Assembly (NCBI GenBank): GCA_038501625.1
Contig: JAZAYU010000011.1
Location: forward strand, 9,122,849 to 9,186,848
Length of the DNA: 64,000 bases
Origin: Corbicula japonica
Taxonomy: Eukaryota > Mollusca > Bivalvia > Venerida > Cyrenidae
Reading direction: 5' to 3'
In this document: positions 43,805 to 56,300 of the stretch, piece after piece
Layout of the letters: each line of letters begins with the position of its first letter
Position numbering within the stretch: position 1 is the stretch's first letter
Notes under the pieces: generated by a model
The model's database searches: none
What the model saw: only the letters and a program-made list of their open reading frames with translations
What the model was told of the DNA's origin: nothing
Translations under genes and position numbers: made by a program

Positions 43805-45940
43805 TAAAGGGTTAAGTGGTTTTGTATCGGTATTGTATTAAAACTACTTTTCATAAAATAACCATTAAAGTTGACAAATTTAATGTTTATGTAAGGAATA
43901 TTTACGAGTTACACACAATAATGCTGTGATTGAAAATGTTTACTTGCTACCTTGTCTAATGAACCAGAACTTTGAATGGTGAATTATCATTCAGTAATTT
44001 ATTGAAAAATCACATCAATAAATATAAAGCCATCTTTACCAGCAACATGAGTTATGCATTTAGTTTGTGAATGATTCTAAAAGCTCTGAAGATGGGATCG
44101 TGTATCTTGACAAATATTTCTGTACTTTATCAGTCAGAAGGGAAAGTTTGTTTATAGAGATCTTAAGCCATCCCCTGGTAAGTCTTTATGGTTGGATATT
44201 GTCAGGCTGAAGAAAGGCATCCTCAGTTACCCTAATCTTCTGTCAACATATTGTATGTACCAAAGATCAGATAAAACCCATACAAATCTTCACCAAATGC
44301 TGATGAAATTCCTAATTGCAGATTTTATCTTTCACTTTCATGATTTAATAGGTTTGGGAACAAACTAAGCAAGTTTGGATGTATTTCTGTTACGAAATTC
44401 TATTATTTCAGATACCAGAGTTATTAGTAAAGTAAGCTATGTTTTCCAGTTCTATTACTTCTTTTACTATATGATATTAAATTCAGGTGTTAATTTTAAT
44501 TTTGTTTTGAGTAGATGCATATTGTTTTACTTGTTCATAATGTTTGTTTATAAGTTGTCAGAAACACTGTATTGCTCTTGGTTTGCCCTTAATCCTTGGG
44601 ATATGGGTGATTTCCCGTGGGCAAACAGTGTAGATCCAGATCAACTAGCACATCTTGTTCAGGACCTGTATTGTTTGCTTGTAGATTTATTAGGTTATTT
44701 CTGACTGAGAAGCAGTCAGATTTACATTTAGATCCAGATCAGATGGCACTGATGTTCGGTTGATCTGGTCATAACTGTTAGCACTTGCTATAAAACACTA
44801 GTGTCAGATTCATTTCAGGCTTAGGTAGGCATATGAACCATAACAGACCTCATGCCAGACCTTACCCGTTGGTTGTTGTTGGACCCTTTATTTTCAATAT
44901 TGTCCCACATGCATTTGTTTGTTGGATGTGATTCCGGTTTTAATTGGTTATTTTAATGTTTGATTGACACACACTGTAAGGTCAGTTATTCATAAATTCA
45001 CTCACAGGCATAATGAGGTTTTTATTAATTTTGTTTTGTATAAATTAATTCATAAACTACCATGATTAGTACACCCCCCCCCCCAAAAAAAAAATAAATA
45101 AATAAAAATTTGGATCACCTTTAAATTTATTGACCAGCACAGTTAAAATTGGACAGTAACTCGTAATAATTTAATTTTGTGCTATCAATAAGTGTTATAA
45201 GAACAATTTTCAAAAGAGTTCTTTAATTCTTCAGATAATCAGATTAGGCGTTAGCATTTTATTATATCAACCTTGGCAAACTGGCATACTACAAGTGTAC
45301 ATTGTTGAAACAGCCTAATGGAGTTGATCGACTGATTAAATAAACAGCAAACACTATTAAAAATTGTCAATTTAGAGTAGAAAACTATCTAAAAAGAAGA
45401 AAATAAATGGTATAATTTATTCAAACGTTTACCGTTGTGTTAAACAGATGGATTAAATATCAGATAAAAAAAAGTATGTACTTTATTTTCTCTTGGCTAA
45501 CTTTGTGACAAAGGGCAGTTAAAATACTTATTTCAGACACTTATTTATCCATCTGTTATGATGAATTCATCTTTTATTTTATAATATTTAAAACAAAGTA
45601 ATAGAAAATTGAGATAAATTTATTACCAAATGAAGTGAGCCACACAAAATTTTATGTTAAAATAAAGTTAAAGATGCAAATATGCTTTGTTTTCAGATCA
45701 TAAATGGAATTGTCTTAAGATTTGTTCACAAATTCACTGCAACCAGTGCAGATACAGGTCAGTTAGCATATCCATGCCTTCTGATCTCTATTTACATTGA
45801 TCACAAATATGTTAAAAACATATTATGTATAGTACAATAATTATCGTTATTATCATTGTTTTAATGATAAAACTTGCACAAACTTCTCTAAAGCATAAGA
45901 TTAGCATTATAGAAGCAGCTCACCCACAACATAACTGAAA
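43805..45940. other. Intergenic, AT-rich, repeat fragments only
   Basis: Contains a degraded double-hairpin at about 44585-44800 (GTAGATCCAGATCAACTAGC and GATCAGATGGCAC), a poly-C/poly-A stretch at about 45073-45100 and another hairpin remnant at about 45735-45800. No exon is recognised. Confidence 0.5.
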
Positions 45941-45950
45941 AGTCTTCATT

Positions 45951-47129
45951 AACCTTTTCCTCCATAGATAAACCTTTATTGCAAGAGCGAACAGTTTAGA
46001 TCCAGATCAGCCTGCACATCATTGCCATCTGATCAGGATCTAAACTGTTCGCTATTTGATTAATTAGGTTATTTCTGACCAAAAGCGACCAGTGGAAATC
46101 CTGTAAGGACGGCACGGATGTGCCGACTGATCCAGATCTACACTGGTCGCACATGCGTATTTATGGAGGAGAGGGTTAACCCTTGGCCTAGCCGGTCATT
46201 CTGACACACTAAAACACTTGAGGCTGCCTTGTTAACCCTTTACTCTATAGTCTGTATGGCAACGGTGAACAGTGTAGATCCAATTCAGCCAGCACATCTG
46301 TGTCATCTGATCAGGATCTACAATGTTGGCTTTTAGATTCATTATGATATGTCTGACCAATATGCGACCAGTGCAGATGCAGATCAGATGGCACACATGT
46401 CCCAGCTGATCTGGATGTACACATACAAATGTGTATAAATGGGTAAAATGTAAAACACCTGCAGATTTATTCAAATGTTGTCTCCTTTGTATAAAGAATG
46501 ACAAGGGTGTTTTTTTAACTCTTTCATTGTACAACACAGTTCATGTCTCAAGAGTATACAACCAGAGTAGATCATGATCTGCTGTGTATCTGCAGTCTCA
46601 TGCAGTCTGCACTGTTTGCTATTTAACCCTTTCCTCCATATATACACATTTTTACGCATGTGCGACCTGTGTAGGTCCAGATCAGCCGGCACTGCCTTCT
46701 GATCAGGATATGCAATGGTCGCATTTTGGTCAGAAATAACCTAACAAACCAAATAGCGAACAGTGCAGATCCTGTTCAGATGGCACGGATGTGCCGTCTG
46801 ATCTGGATCTACACTGTTCGCCGACACCATAAAGGTTACGTCTATGGAGGAAAGGGATAGTCAGTGAATGTCAGCCATTGAATATCATTTACCCTTTACT
46901 CCATATATACATGTTTTATTGCTTGTGCATACAGTGTAGATCCAGATCAGCCAGCACATTCAAGCTGTATGATTAGAATCTGCACTGTTGGCATTTTGGT
47001 ATAAAATAACCTAATAAATCAAAAAGTGAACAATGTAGTTCCTGATCAGAAAGTACAGATGTGCTGGCTGATCTTGATCTACACTGTTTCCCCATGCTAT
47101 AAAGGAGAATATATGGAGGTAAGGGTTAA
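45951..47129. repeat. Cluster of four double-hairpin palindromes
   Basis: Copies lie at about 45951-46181, 46234-46455, 46623-46861 and 46889-47129, with a further remnant near 46560. Each shows AACCCTTT or ACCCTTTAC starts and GGAGG(A/T)AAGGG ends. They form a run just upstream of the first recognised exon of the plus-strand gene. Confidence 0.85.
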
Positions 47130-47182
47130 TTCACACTTACCAACAAAGAATTGATGGCAAAAGTTTTTAAACTATCTTTCAG

Positions 47183-47306
47183 GAAAATAACCCTTGAAGA
47201 CAAAGGGAGAGAACCACTGCAGAAAACAAAAATGGCACAGAAGTACTTAATGGCCTTGGATTATGTTGACTTCCATGCAAACTCTGTGCTGAAAAAACAT
47301 GCACAG
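47183..47306 (+). CDS. Unidentified gene, exon a
   Basis: One base plus 41 codons; acceptor ACTATCTTTCAG, donor GTAAGC. It contains GREPLQKTKMAQKYLMALDY. An in-frame ATG at 47151 lies upstream of the acceptor, so this could instead be a first exon. The good pyrimidine tract favours an internal exon. Confidence 0.65.
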
Positions 47307-50300
47307 GTAAGCTGTGATTATTTTATCAAAAGATAATCTGTGATTAAAGTGTAATGAATTACTTCTATTTATATCTTAACTTGTACTATCTGTTTCAGTA
47401 AGGTTAAAAATGACTATGAAAATGAAGAAGAATTTTTCCTGGGACTTTTCGTATCATTCAGAAATCTACTGTTCAATGAATGTTAAAAGTTTAGCTAAGA
47501 TTTTATTTTGTTATCTCCCTTTCCCTGTATTTTTTTCAACCCTATCTCTGCCTTCAATGATTAGTATCATTTGTGACTTATGTAGATATATGCAGGTTAA
47601 TTTAATCCTTTACTCCACGTATCCATGGGCAAATGCTCAGGATTAACACTGTTTACTTTTAGATTCATTGTATTATTTGTGACTAAGTGGTGACCAGTGT
47701 AGATCCAGATCAGATGGCATGGATGTGCTGGCTGATCTGGATCTACACTGGTGACACATGCGATCAAACCTGTATATATGGAGTAAAGGATGAAACCAGG
47801 TGTTAAACATGTGTTTTGAGATTTAAAGTTTTTTTTATTGATAGAACAGCGAGTCTGCAGTTTCGAGTTCATGCGGACAGGTAAACATTGCACAGGTGTT
47901 GAAATAGCTGGGTTCATTTGTTACTAGTGTTTGGAAAGTTTGCTAACACTGTGGGTAATATTGAGAAATCCTCCCCTTAAAAAAGGCATTTTACATGTAC
48001 ATGTATGTATTTTTTTACATAACCCTTTACTCAATAGATACATCTATAACTACATGGGCCACATCCTTGCAGTCAAATCTTGATCTAGACTGTCGCTACA
48101 TGGTCAAAAACTGAAAGTGAATTGTGTAGATCTAGATTAAACTGCCCTTGTGTCACATTGGATATAGGCTGTATCCTAGGAGAGTAGGGTTAAACTCATC
48201 AGTAATTTAATCTTATAGAAAAGCTAATACATTGTACAGCCTTACAGGTTCTATGTCACTTTATAACTTATAAAACTATTATTTATTGTTCAAGTTGTAT
48301 ATCAGTATGATCCACAGTGATTTAGCCCACTGTTCATTAGTTTTCACTTGAAAAAAATAGTTCAGTAGATTATATGATGATGCAAGAAGTTGATTACACT
48401 TGGGCCTATGGTTAAAAAACTGAGCATGGAAACCAGTCTCAAATCTCAAGCATCTGATTGGCTGAAATGGCGACTAGTCACCATTTCAGCCAATCAGATG
48501 CTTGAGATTTGAGACTGGTTTCCATTCGCAGTTTTATAACCTTGGGACCTAAACCCTTTACTCCATGGGACTCTTATTGCTTATTATCCTATGGGCAATC
48601 ATTGTAGATACAAATGGGCCTGCACAAAAATGCAGGATCAGGATATGAACTGTGTTATTTTGGGCAGATATGACTATTTGACTCTGAGAGTGACTACCGG
48701 TAGTGTCAATCCAGATACTTCATGGATGTACAGGTGGATCTGAATCTATACTAATCACACATGGGATAAAAGCTGTATCCGTGGTGTAAAGGGTATGAGA
48801 TTCACAGTTCGTGCAGTTCTGTTTGTTTTATTAGTTTTTAATTGACACAGAAAGTCTTTGACATTGCATGGTGAGTTACCTGTCCTGTAAGTGTTGTGAC
48901 ATGGTCATCTGTGAACAAGCAGGCATGACCTCAGCTTCCCAATATCAAGGCTGAAGATTATATAACTGAGATTGGAGACCAGTCTCAAATCTCTAGCATT
49001 TGACAATTCTCCATTTTAGCCAATCAGGGCCTATGATCATAAAACTGAAATTCATTTGAGACTTGTCTTCATTTCAGCCAGTCAGATGCTTGAGATTTGA
49101 GACTAGTCTCCAGTTTTTGTTTTATGATCTTTATCCCAGCTGCTTGAGATTTGAGACTGGTCTCCAATCTTGACAAGTCTCCAGTTTCACCAATCAGAAG
49201 CTTGAGATTTGAGACTGGTCTCTATTCTCAGTTTTTATAATCTTGGGACCAAGCCCATGCAGTATTTGCTGAGTACTTGAACAGAGACCACTTGACCACC
49301 TGCTACCATGCACTTATCAACGACTGTGAACCCTCTTATCTAAATGTATTGGAGCTCTTTATCATTTCTATCACATTGATTTTCTATCTTGTCAAGGCAT
49401 GGTAAGTTATTTGAAGGAGGACATTCCAAGTATCTTGATAGAAGATGACTTGCTTCAATCTGCAATATTGATTTCTGTTTGATTGTTTTTTCAATTTGGT
49501 CTTAAAGGTTAGAATAAGAAATTAAAACATGTACCATAAAGTTCCTTTTAATTGCACCAGGGGGCGTTACATGTTCTGAAAGGGGGCGCTTATTATTTAT
49601 ATTAATTATTATGCTCCCCGAAGAAATTCGGGGGAGCATATAGTCGCCGGGTCATCCTTCCGTCAGTCAGTCCGTCCCATTTCGTGTCCGGCCCATAGCT
49701 TTTTTTATTTGAAGTTGGATTTTAAATTATTTCACAGAAATGATCACCATAATGAGACGACGTGTCGCACGCAACATTTGGGTTGCTACCTTGAAGGTCA
49801 AGGTCACAGCATGACCTTGCACCAAAATCATGTCCAGCCCATAACTTCTTTATTTGAAGTCAGATGTCAAAATTATTTCACAGAAAAGATCACCATAATG
49901 AGACGACGTGTCGCGCGCAACATTTGGGTCACTATCTTGAAGGTCAAGGTCACAGCATGACTTTGCACCAAAATCTTGTTCGGCCCATAACTTTTTGTTT
50001 TGAAGTCGGATTTTGAAATTATTTCACCGAAATGATCACCAAAATGAGATGACATGTCACACGCAACATTTGGGTCGCTACCTTGAAGGTAAAGTTCACA
50101 GCATGACCTTGCACCAAAATAGTGTCTGGCCCATAACTTCTTTATTTGAAGTTAGATTTTAAAATTATTTCACAGAAATGATCACCATAATGAGACGACA
50201 TGTCGCACAACATTTGGGTTGCTACTTTGAAGGTCAAGGTCACAGCATGACCTTGCACCAAAATCGTGTATGGCCCATAACTTTGTTATTTGAAGTCGGA

Positions 50301-53300
50301 TTTTGAAGTTATTCCACAGAAATGATCACCATTATGAGACAAGTGTCGCGCGCAACATTTGGGTCGCTACCTTGAAGGTCAAGGTCACAGCATGACTTTG
50401 CACCAAAATCTTGTTCGGCCCATAACTTTTTGTTTTGAAGTCGGATTTTGAAATTATTTCACAGAAATGATCACCAAAATGAGATGACATGTCACACGCA
50501 ACATTTGGGTCGCTACCTTGAAGGTCAAGGTCACAGCATGACCTTGGACCAAAATAGTGTCTGGCCCATAACTTCTTTATTTGAAGTTAGATTTTAAAAT
50601 TATTTCACAGAAATGATCACCATAATGAGACGACATGTCGCACAACATTTGGGTTGCTACTTTGAAGGTCAAGGTCACAGCATGACCTTGCACCAAAATC
50701 GTGAATGGCCCATATCTTTGTTATTTGAAGTCGGATTTTGAAGTTATTCCACAGAAATGATCACCATTATGAGACAAGTGTCGCCCGCAACATTTGGGTC
50801 GCTACCTTGAAGGTCAAGGTCACAGCATGACCTTGCACCAAAATCTTGTTCGGCCCATAACTTTTTGTTTTGAAGTCGGATTTTGAAATTATTTCACAGA
50901 AATGATCACCATAATGAGACGATGTGTCGCCCGCAACATTTTGGTTGCTATCTTGAAGGTCAAGGTCACAGCATGACCTTGCACCAAAATCATGTACAGC
51001 CCATAACTTTAAAATTATTTCACAGAAATAATAACTTTTTTATTTCAAGTTGGATTTCAAAATTATTTCACAGAAATGATCACCATAATGAGACGACGTG
51101 TCACCCGCAACATTTTGGTTGCTACCTTGAAGGTCAAGGTCAAAGCATGACCTTGCACCAAAATCATTTACAGCCAATAACTTTAAAATTATTTCACAGA
51201 AATGATCACCATAATGAGACGACATGTCACGTGAAACATTTGGGTCGCTACCTTGAAGGTCAAGGTCACAGCATGACCTTGCACTAAAACCCTGTCCGGC
51301 CCATAACTTTGTTATTTCATATCGGATTTTAAAATTATTTCACAGATATGATCACCATAATGAGACGACGTGTCACGTGCACATTTGGGTCGCTACCTTG
51401 AATGTCAAGGTCACAGCATGACTTTGAAGCAACATCATGTCCGGCCCATAACTTTGTTATTTGAAATCGGATTTTAAAATTATTTCACAGAAATGATCAC
51501 CAAAATGAGACGATGTGTCGTGCAACATTTTGGTCACCACCTTGGAAGTCAAGGTCGCAGCATGACCTTGAAGCAATATTGTGTCCTGTCTATAATTCTG
51601 TTAATTATAGTTGGATTTAAAAATTATTTCACAGAAATGATTACCATATCGAGGTCACGTGTCGCACAACAGTTGGGTCGCTTCCTTGAAGGTCAAGGTC
51701 ACAGCATTACCTTGAACCTAAATCATGTCCAGTTATTTATAGTTGGATTTTAAAATTATCTGATTTCAAAGCACTACACTATTTTCAAAATTCACCTCAA
51801 TAGTTATACAACTAACTGTTTTTGTGACAAAGTACCCATTTGGGGAGCATCACCCGTCTTTGACGGTTTCTTGTTTTTATTCTAATATAAGATTCTAAAG
51901 GATATTGAACAATAAATATGGATGGGGGGCTTTTTGTTAGGGGAGGGGTATATAAAAGGAATTTTATGGTAAGTTGAATGTTATAAGTAACAGTTATAGC
52001 TTAATGATCATAGCTGTTTTTGAGCTAACCCTTTCCTCAATATATACACATTTTTACACATGTGCGACCAGTGTAGATCCAGATCAGCCCGCACATCTGT
52101 GGCGTCTGATCAGGATCTGCACTGGTCGCATTTTGGTCAGAAATAACCTAACTAATAAAAAAGCGAACAGTTTAGATCCTGATCAGAATAATATAGCAAA
52201 CAGTACAGATCCTGATCAGACAGCACGGATGTGCTGGCTGATCTGGATCTACACTGTTCGCCCATGCCATAAAGGTTTTTATATGGAAGAAGGGTTAAAA
52301 CATTCACTATTACTTTCAATTCAGTTATGTAAATGTTGGCTGTAGAGAGCTGGCAGTATTGGGGTCCCTTTAACTATCCAAACATTGGTTTATGGTGTTA
52401 ACCCTTTAAAAGCTCAGTACAGCATAATTGATACATTTACAACTAATGTAGATCCAGATCTGCATGTATATATCCAATGTCTTATCAGGCTCTTCCACAT
52501 TCATGATACAGTTAATAATTCATTTAACAATTTCCTGTGAAACTGCCTTATGACCAATATATAAAATAGCTCAGATTGTTTAAAAGGTGAATCCATTTAG
52601 CAGCTAAAAGTGTTTTTAAAACTAATGTATTGAATAGGGACAAAGCTCTGGAACTTAATAATGAGATTTAAGCTTGTGAGAAGGTCAGTTTAAACCAAAA
52701 TTGCCAAATTTTTAATCTTTCTTAATAAAAGATAAATAGTGGCCTCGATGATCAATTGAAGTGTTGTAATGAGTTTAAGCACTCCATTTCAAAAAAAAGA
52801 AACAAGCAAGTCAATAGTGAATACTTTGGCAGATTTAAATGCTTTACAATTGAACCTAACTGATTTATTGCTGAAATACATACTTCTTCATTCAAAGGGA
52901 AAAGTTTAAAGTTTGAAGAAACTCATCATTTGAAAGAGACACTGTGTAAATATTGTTCGCCTATCAATGTTAATGTTTTTCAAATATTTAGCTATTGGTT
53001 TTACAGACATTATAAATGAATCAAATTCAGAAAGGAAAGTTTCACAACATGTATATATCAGGAAATGACCTGGAGAATGTAGAATAAAATAAATGTTTTT
53101 AATTGTGTAGTTAGGTAAATATATTTTTTGGTACATTCCTAAATAATTGATATTACAAATACATCAAACGTCAAAAGTCAATAAAAATTGCTGTTCGCCT
53201 TTTTGTTAAAGAATTCAATAATAGAAATTACATGTATTACTTACCGGTACAACAGCACTGTGTATAGTTTCTGCAAACATTTATATGATCTTTAGCGTTT

Positions 53301-56300
53301 AAAGGTCATTTCTGTAAATTTTCTAATAGGTCTTTTTTCTAAATAATATTAAAAATTGCAATCTTCTTTTAATGTTTAATCTTACAAATTAAGCATGACT
53401 GAGCTTAACTTAAATCATGATATATTTAAATGATAACTTTAAAGGATCAGTTATCGTATAATCAAATTAAACTGATACAATCATTACTAGAAGAAAACTA
53501 CAGTTGATTTGTGTTTAATGCTGTATTAATGGTTTTGTTGGAATTAATTATGTGATATTTTTTCTGGATATATTTAATTAGTAATATATTCGAGAAAAAT
53601 AAATATTGTGTCTTGTCAAACTTCATCATAAGGAAGAAGAGGAACCAAATTTTGCAGAAGCAAAGTCGTGTGAAACATCGTGGTTTTGATGAGTTCTTTT
53701 GGTTTTGCTCAAGCTCAGTGCCCAAGGTTATAAAACTGAGCATGGACATGAGTCTCAAATCTCAAGCATCTAAATGGCTGAAATGGTGACCTGTCGCCAT
53801 TTCAGCCAATCAGATGCTTGAGATTTGAGACTGGTTTCCAATCTCAGCTTTATAACCTTCAGTACAGAACAAATGCTGATAGTAGGCAATTTGAGGGTAT
53901 GGGGCATGAGCCATGTTTTTTCTCAGTAGTTGCCAAGGCTTTGCTTAGGCTAAGCCAAAGAGTATGGTAAGTTTGAAAAAAAAATTGAAAGAAATTTTTC
54001 TTTTATTTGTAGAAACGTCCCCTGGGTGATATTGAAACCAAACACCGCTACACACCAACCCAGCCTGTGTTATCGTGTAGAACTGTGGATATTGATGTGA
54101 GTGGGACTCGCACATACAGACCCAAATCCTCGGCTGATATCATCACTGAACAACACGCCTTAATTCACAGAATATACACAAAAGCTAGGTGAGATATTTA
54201 CATTGCCCTTTGTTCTAGAGTACTGAGTCTACTGACCAGCAGATTTAGATATTATTATTTTTTATTTGTATATTATTATTTTTAAATTATTATTTATATT
54301 ATTTTTGCGTAGTAAACAGTTGCTTCGAAAAGTTTATTCTAGCCATTCTCTTGGGAAATGATACTGTTTGAATGCATAGATCACGCAACCATCTTAGTGA
54401 CATGTTATAGTAAAATTCTTCTATGAGACTATCCTTTCCTCCATATATACGCATTTTTACGCATGTGCGACCAGTGTAGGTCCAAATCAGCCGGCACATC
54501 CGTGCCATCTGATCAGTATCTGCACTGGTCGCATTTTGGTCAAAAATAACCTAACCAATCAAAAAGCGAACAGTGCAGATCCCGATCAGAAAGCACAAAT
54601 GTGCTGCAATAAAGGTGTGTCTATGGAGGAAAGGGTTAACAAGCTGCTGTTCCTACATGTGTAGGCAGATCTGGATTTGAACTAGTTGCACATGAGGTAT
54701 AAGTCAATACCCATTGAGTAAAAGGGTTAAGGCAGAGTTTTGCTTTTTTGCTTTAAACATTAGCTGTAGCAGTGAATGAATGTATTGACAGCTTTTAAAC
54801 CTTTATTCCATAGATGTGCCTTTATTGTTTGGGCAAACAATATAGATCCAGATTAGTGGGTACATCCATGCTGTCTGATCAGGATCTACACTCTTCAGTT
54901 TTAGATTTATTAGGTTGTTTCTTACCAATTAGCAAACAGTGTTTATCTTGATCTGATGGCACAGATGCCAGCTGGTCTGAATCTACACTGGTTGTACATG
55001 CAGCAAACCACATATACATAGCGTAAAAGTTTAACCCACCTAAAACACTGAGAATGTATGTAGGTGCACACCATCCTAAAAATTCTTCAAGTTCTTATAG
55101 TTATGTATTGCAGATCTTTTTTATATGTTCGGTCAAATTATTCATATGTTTATTTATCATTAAAGTTGAATTCTACCATTATTCAAGAATGAAAGCAAAC
55201 AAAGTTTTGAAAGATCAAAACTTTTAGTTAGCAAAGTCAAGAGAACTTGCACAATAAACCTCATTGAATTCAAATAACAGACCAATTAAATCTCTTTTTG
55301 GAGTGCACAATCTATTTAAATCATATGCCAAGTCTTAATTGTTGTTTGACTTTCGTGGAAAGCATTTTAATGGGGATTTATTTTAAACAAGAGAATTGCA
55401 AAATTCAAGGTTTTTCATCTACTTTGGTTTACAGGAACATAGCATCTGCACCTCCTAGACGGTCCAAGACACCTAGGAAAACAAAAACTGCTGAAAACAC
55501 TGGGCAAAATAAGGAAAATAATCTTAAGTCAGGTATGTTGTTATATATCCATTTGTTACTAAATAATTATATTTTATACTTTTGAGAAAATACTCCATAA
55601 TTTTCATATAATTTTATATTCAGTCAAGAAAAATAATTTTTTATGAAGTTCCGTGATTATCCACAGTAGTTAATGGCAGGTTGTGGTTTCATGATATTGG
55701 CAGCCTGATTTGAATACCTTTTCATATGAAAGATAAGTTTATGTTTTAACACTACCTTCTGGAAGCATCCTTGGCTAAGCCAGAGATCTACTGTTGTATC
55801 ATTTTATTTAGTGATGGCTTTATTTTCGTGTATTTCGCGCTCGGGCCAATGTGCGAATTTAAAACCTAAGCTAAAATTTAACCATATAGTTCCACGTACA
55901 TATCCAAAACATGCTGATGTCCAAATGAACCTACACTTTGTATTCAGTTATTGCTACATGTATTTGATATAAATTTGAGGTATTGAATAAATATATTATT
56001 AAAGGAAATAAAATTAGTTATTACTGTTGATTTTTTTTTAAATATTTTTAATGTTACTTCAAAACTTTAACAACAATTTAGTCTGCATTTAGGTTAGGTC
56101 ACGTTTTACCAAACAGTATCGGTGTCATCTCACTTTTAATTAAATTTTATAAACACTTTTTTGAGTAACTGTTTTGCAATTAATTGACACTTTGGAACAT
56201 AAAAGGGTACGCAATTTAACATGCCAATTATGTTTTGAATGATTCAGATAGATGGATCAAACGGGTCCAGTGTCAATTAGCGGCACCGAATTAACAGCGG

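Noticed and set aside
49709..51287. Several plus-strand frames with repeated FHRNDHHNETTC
   Set aside because: Pure translation of the 145-bp satellite units; no start or conserved domain.
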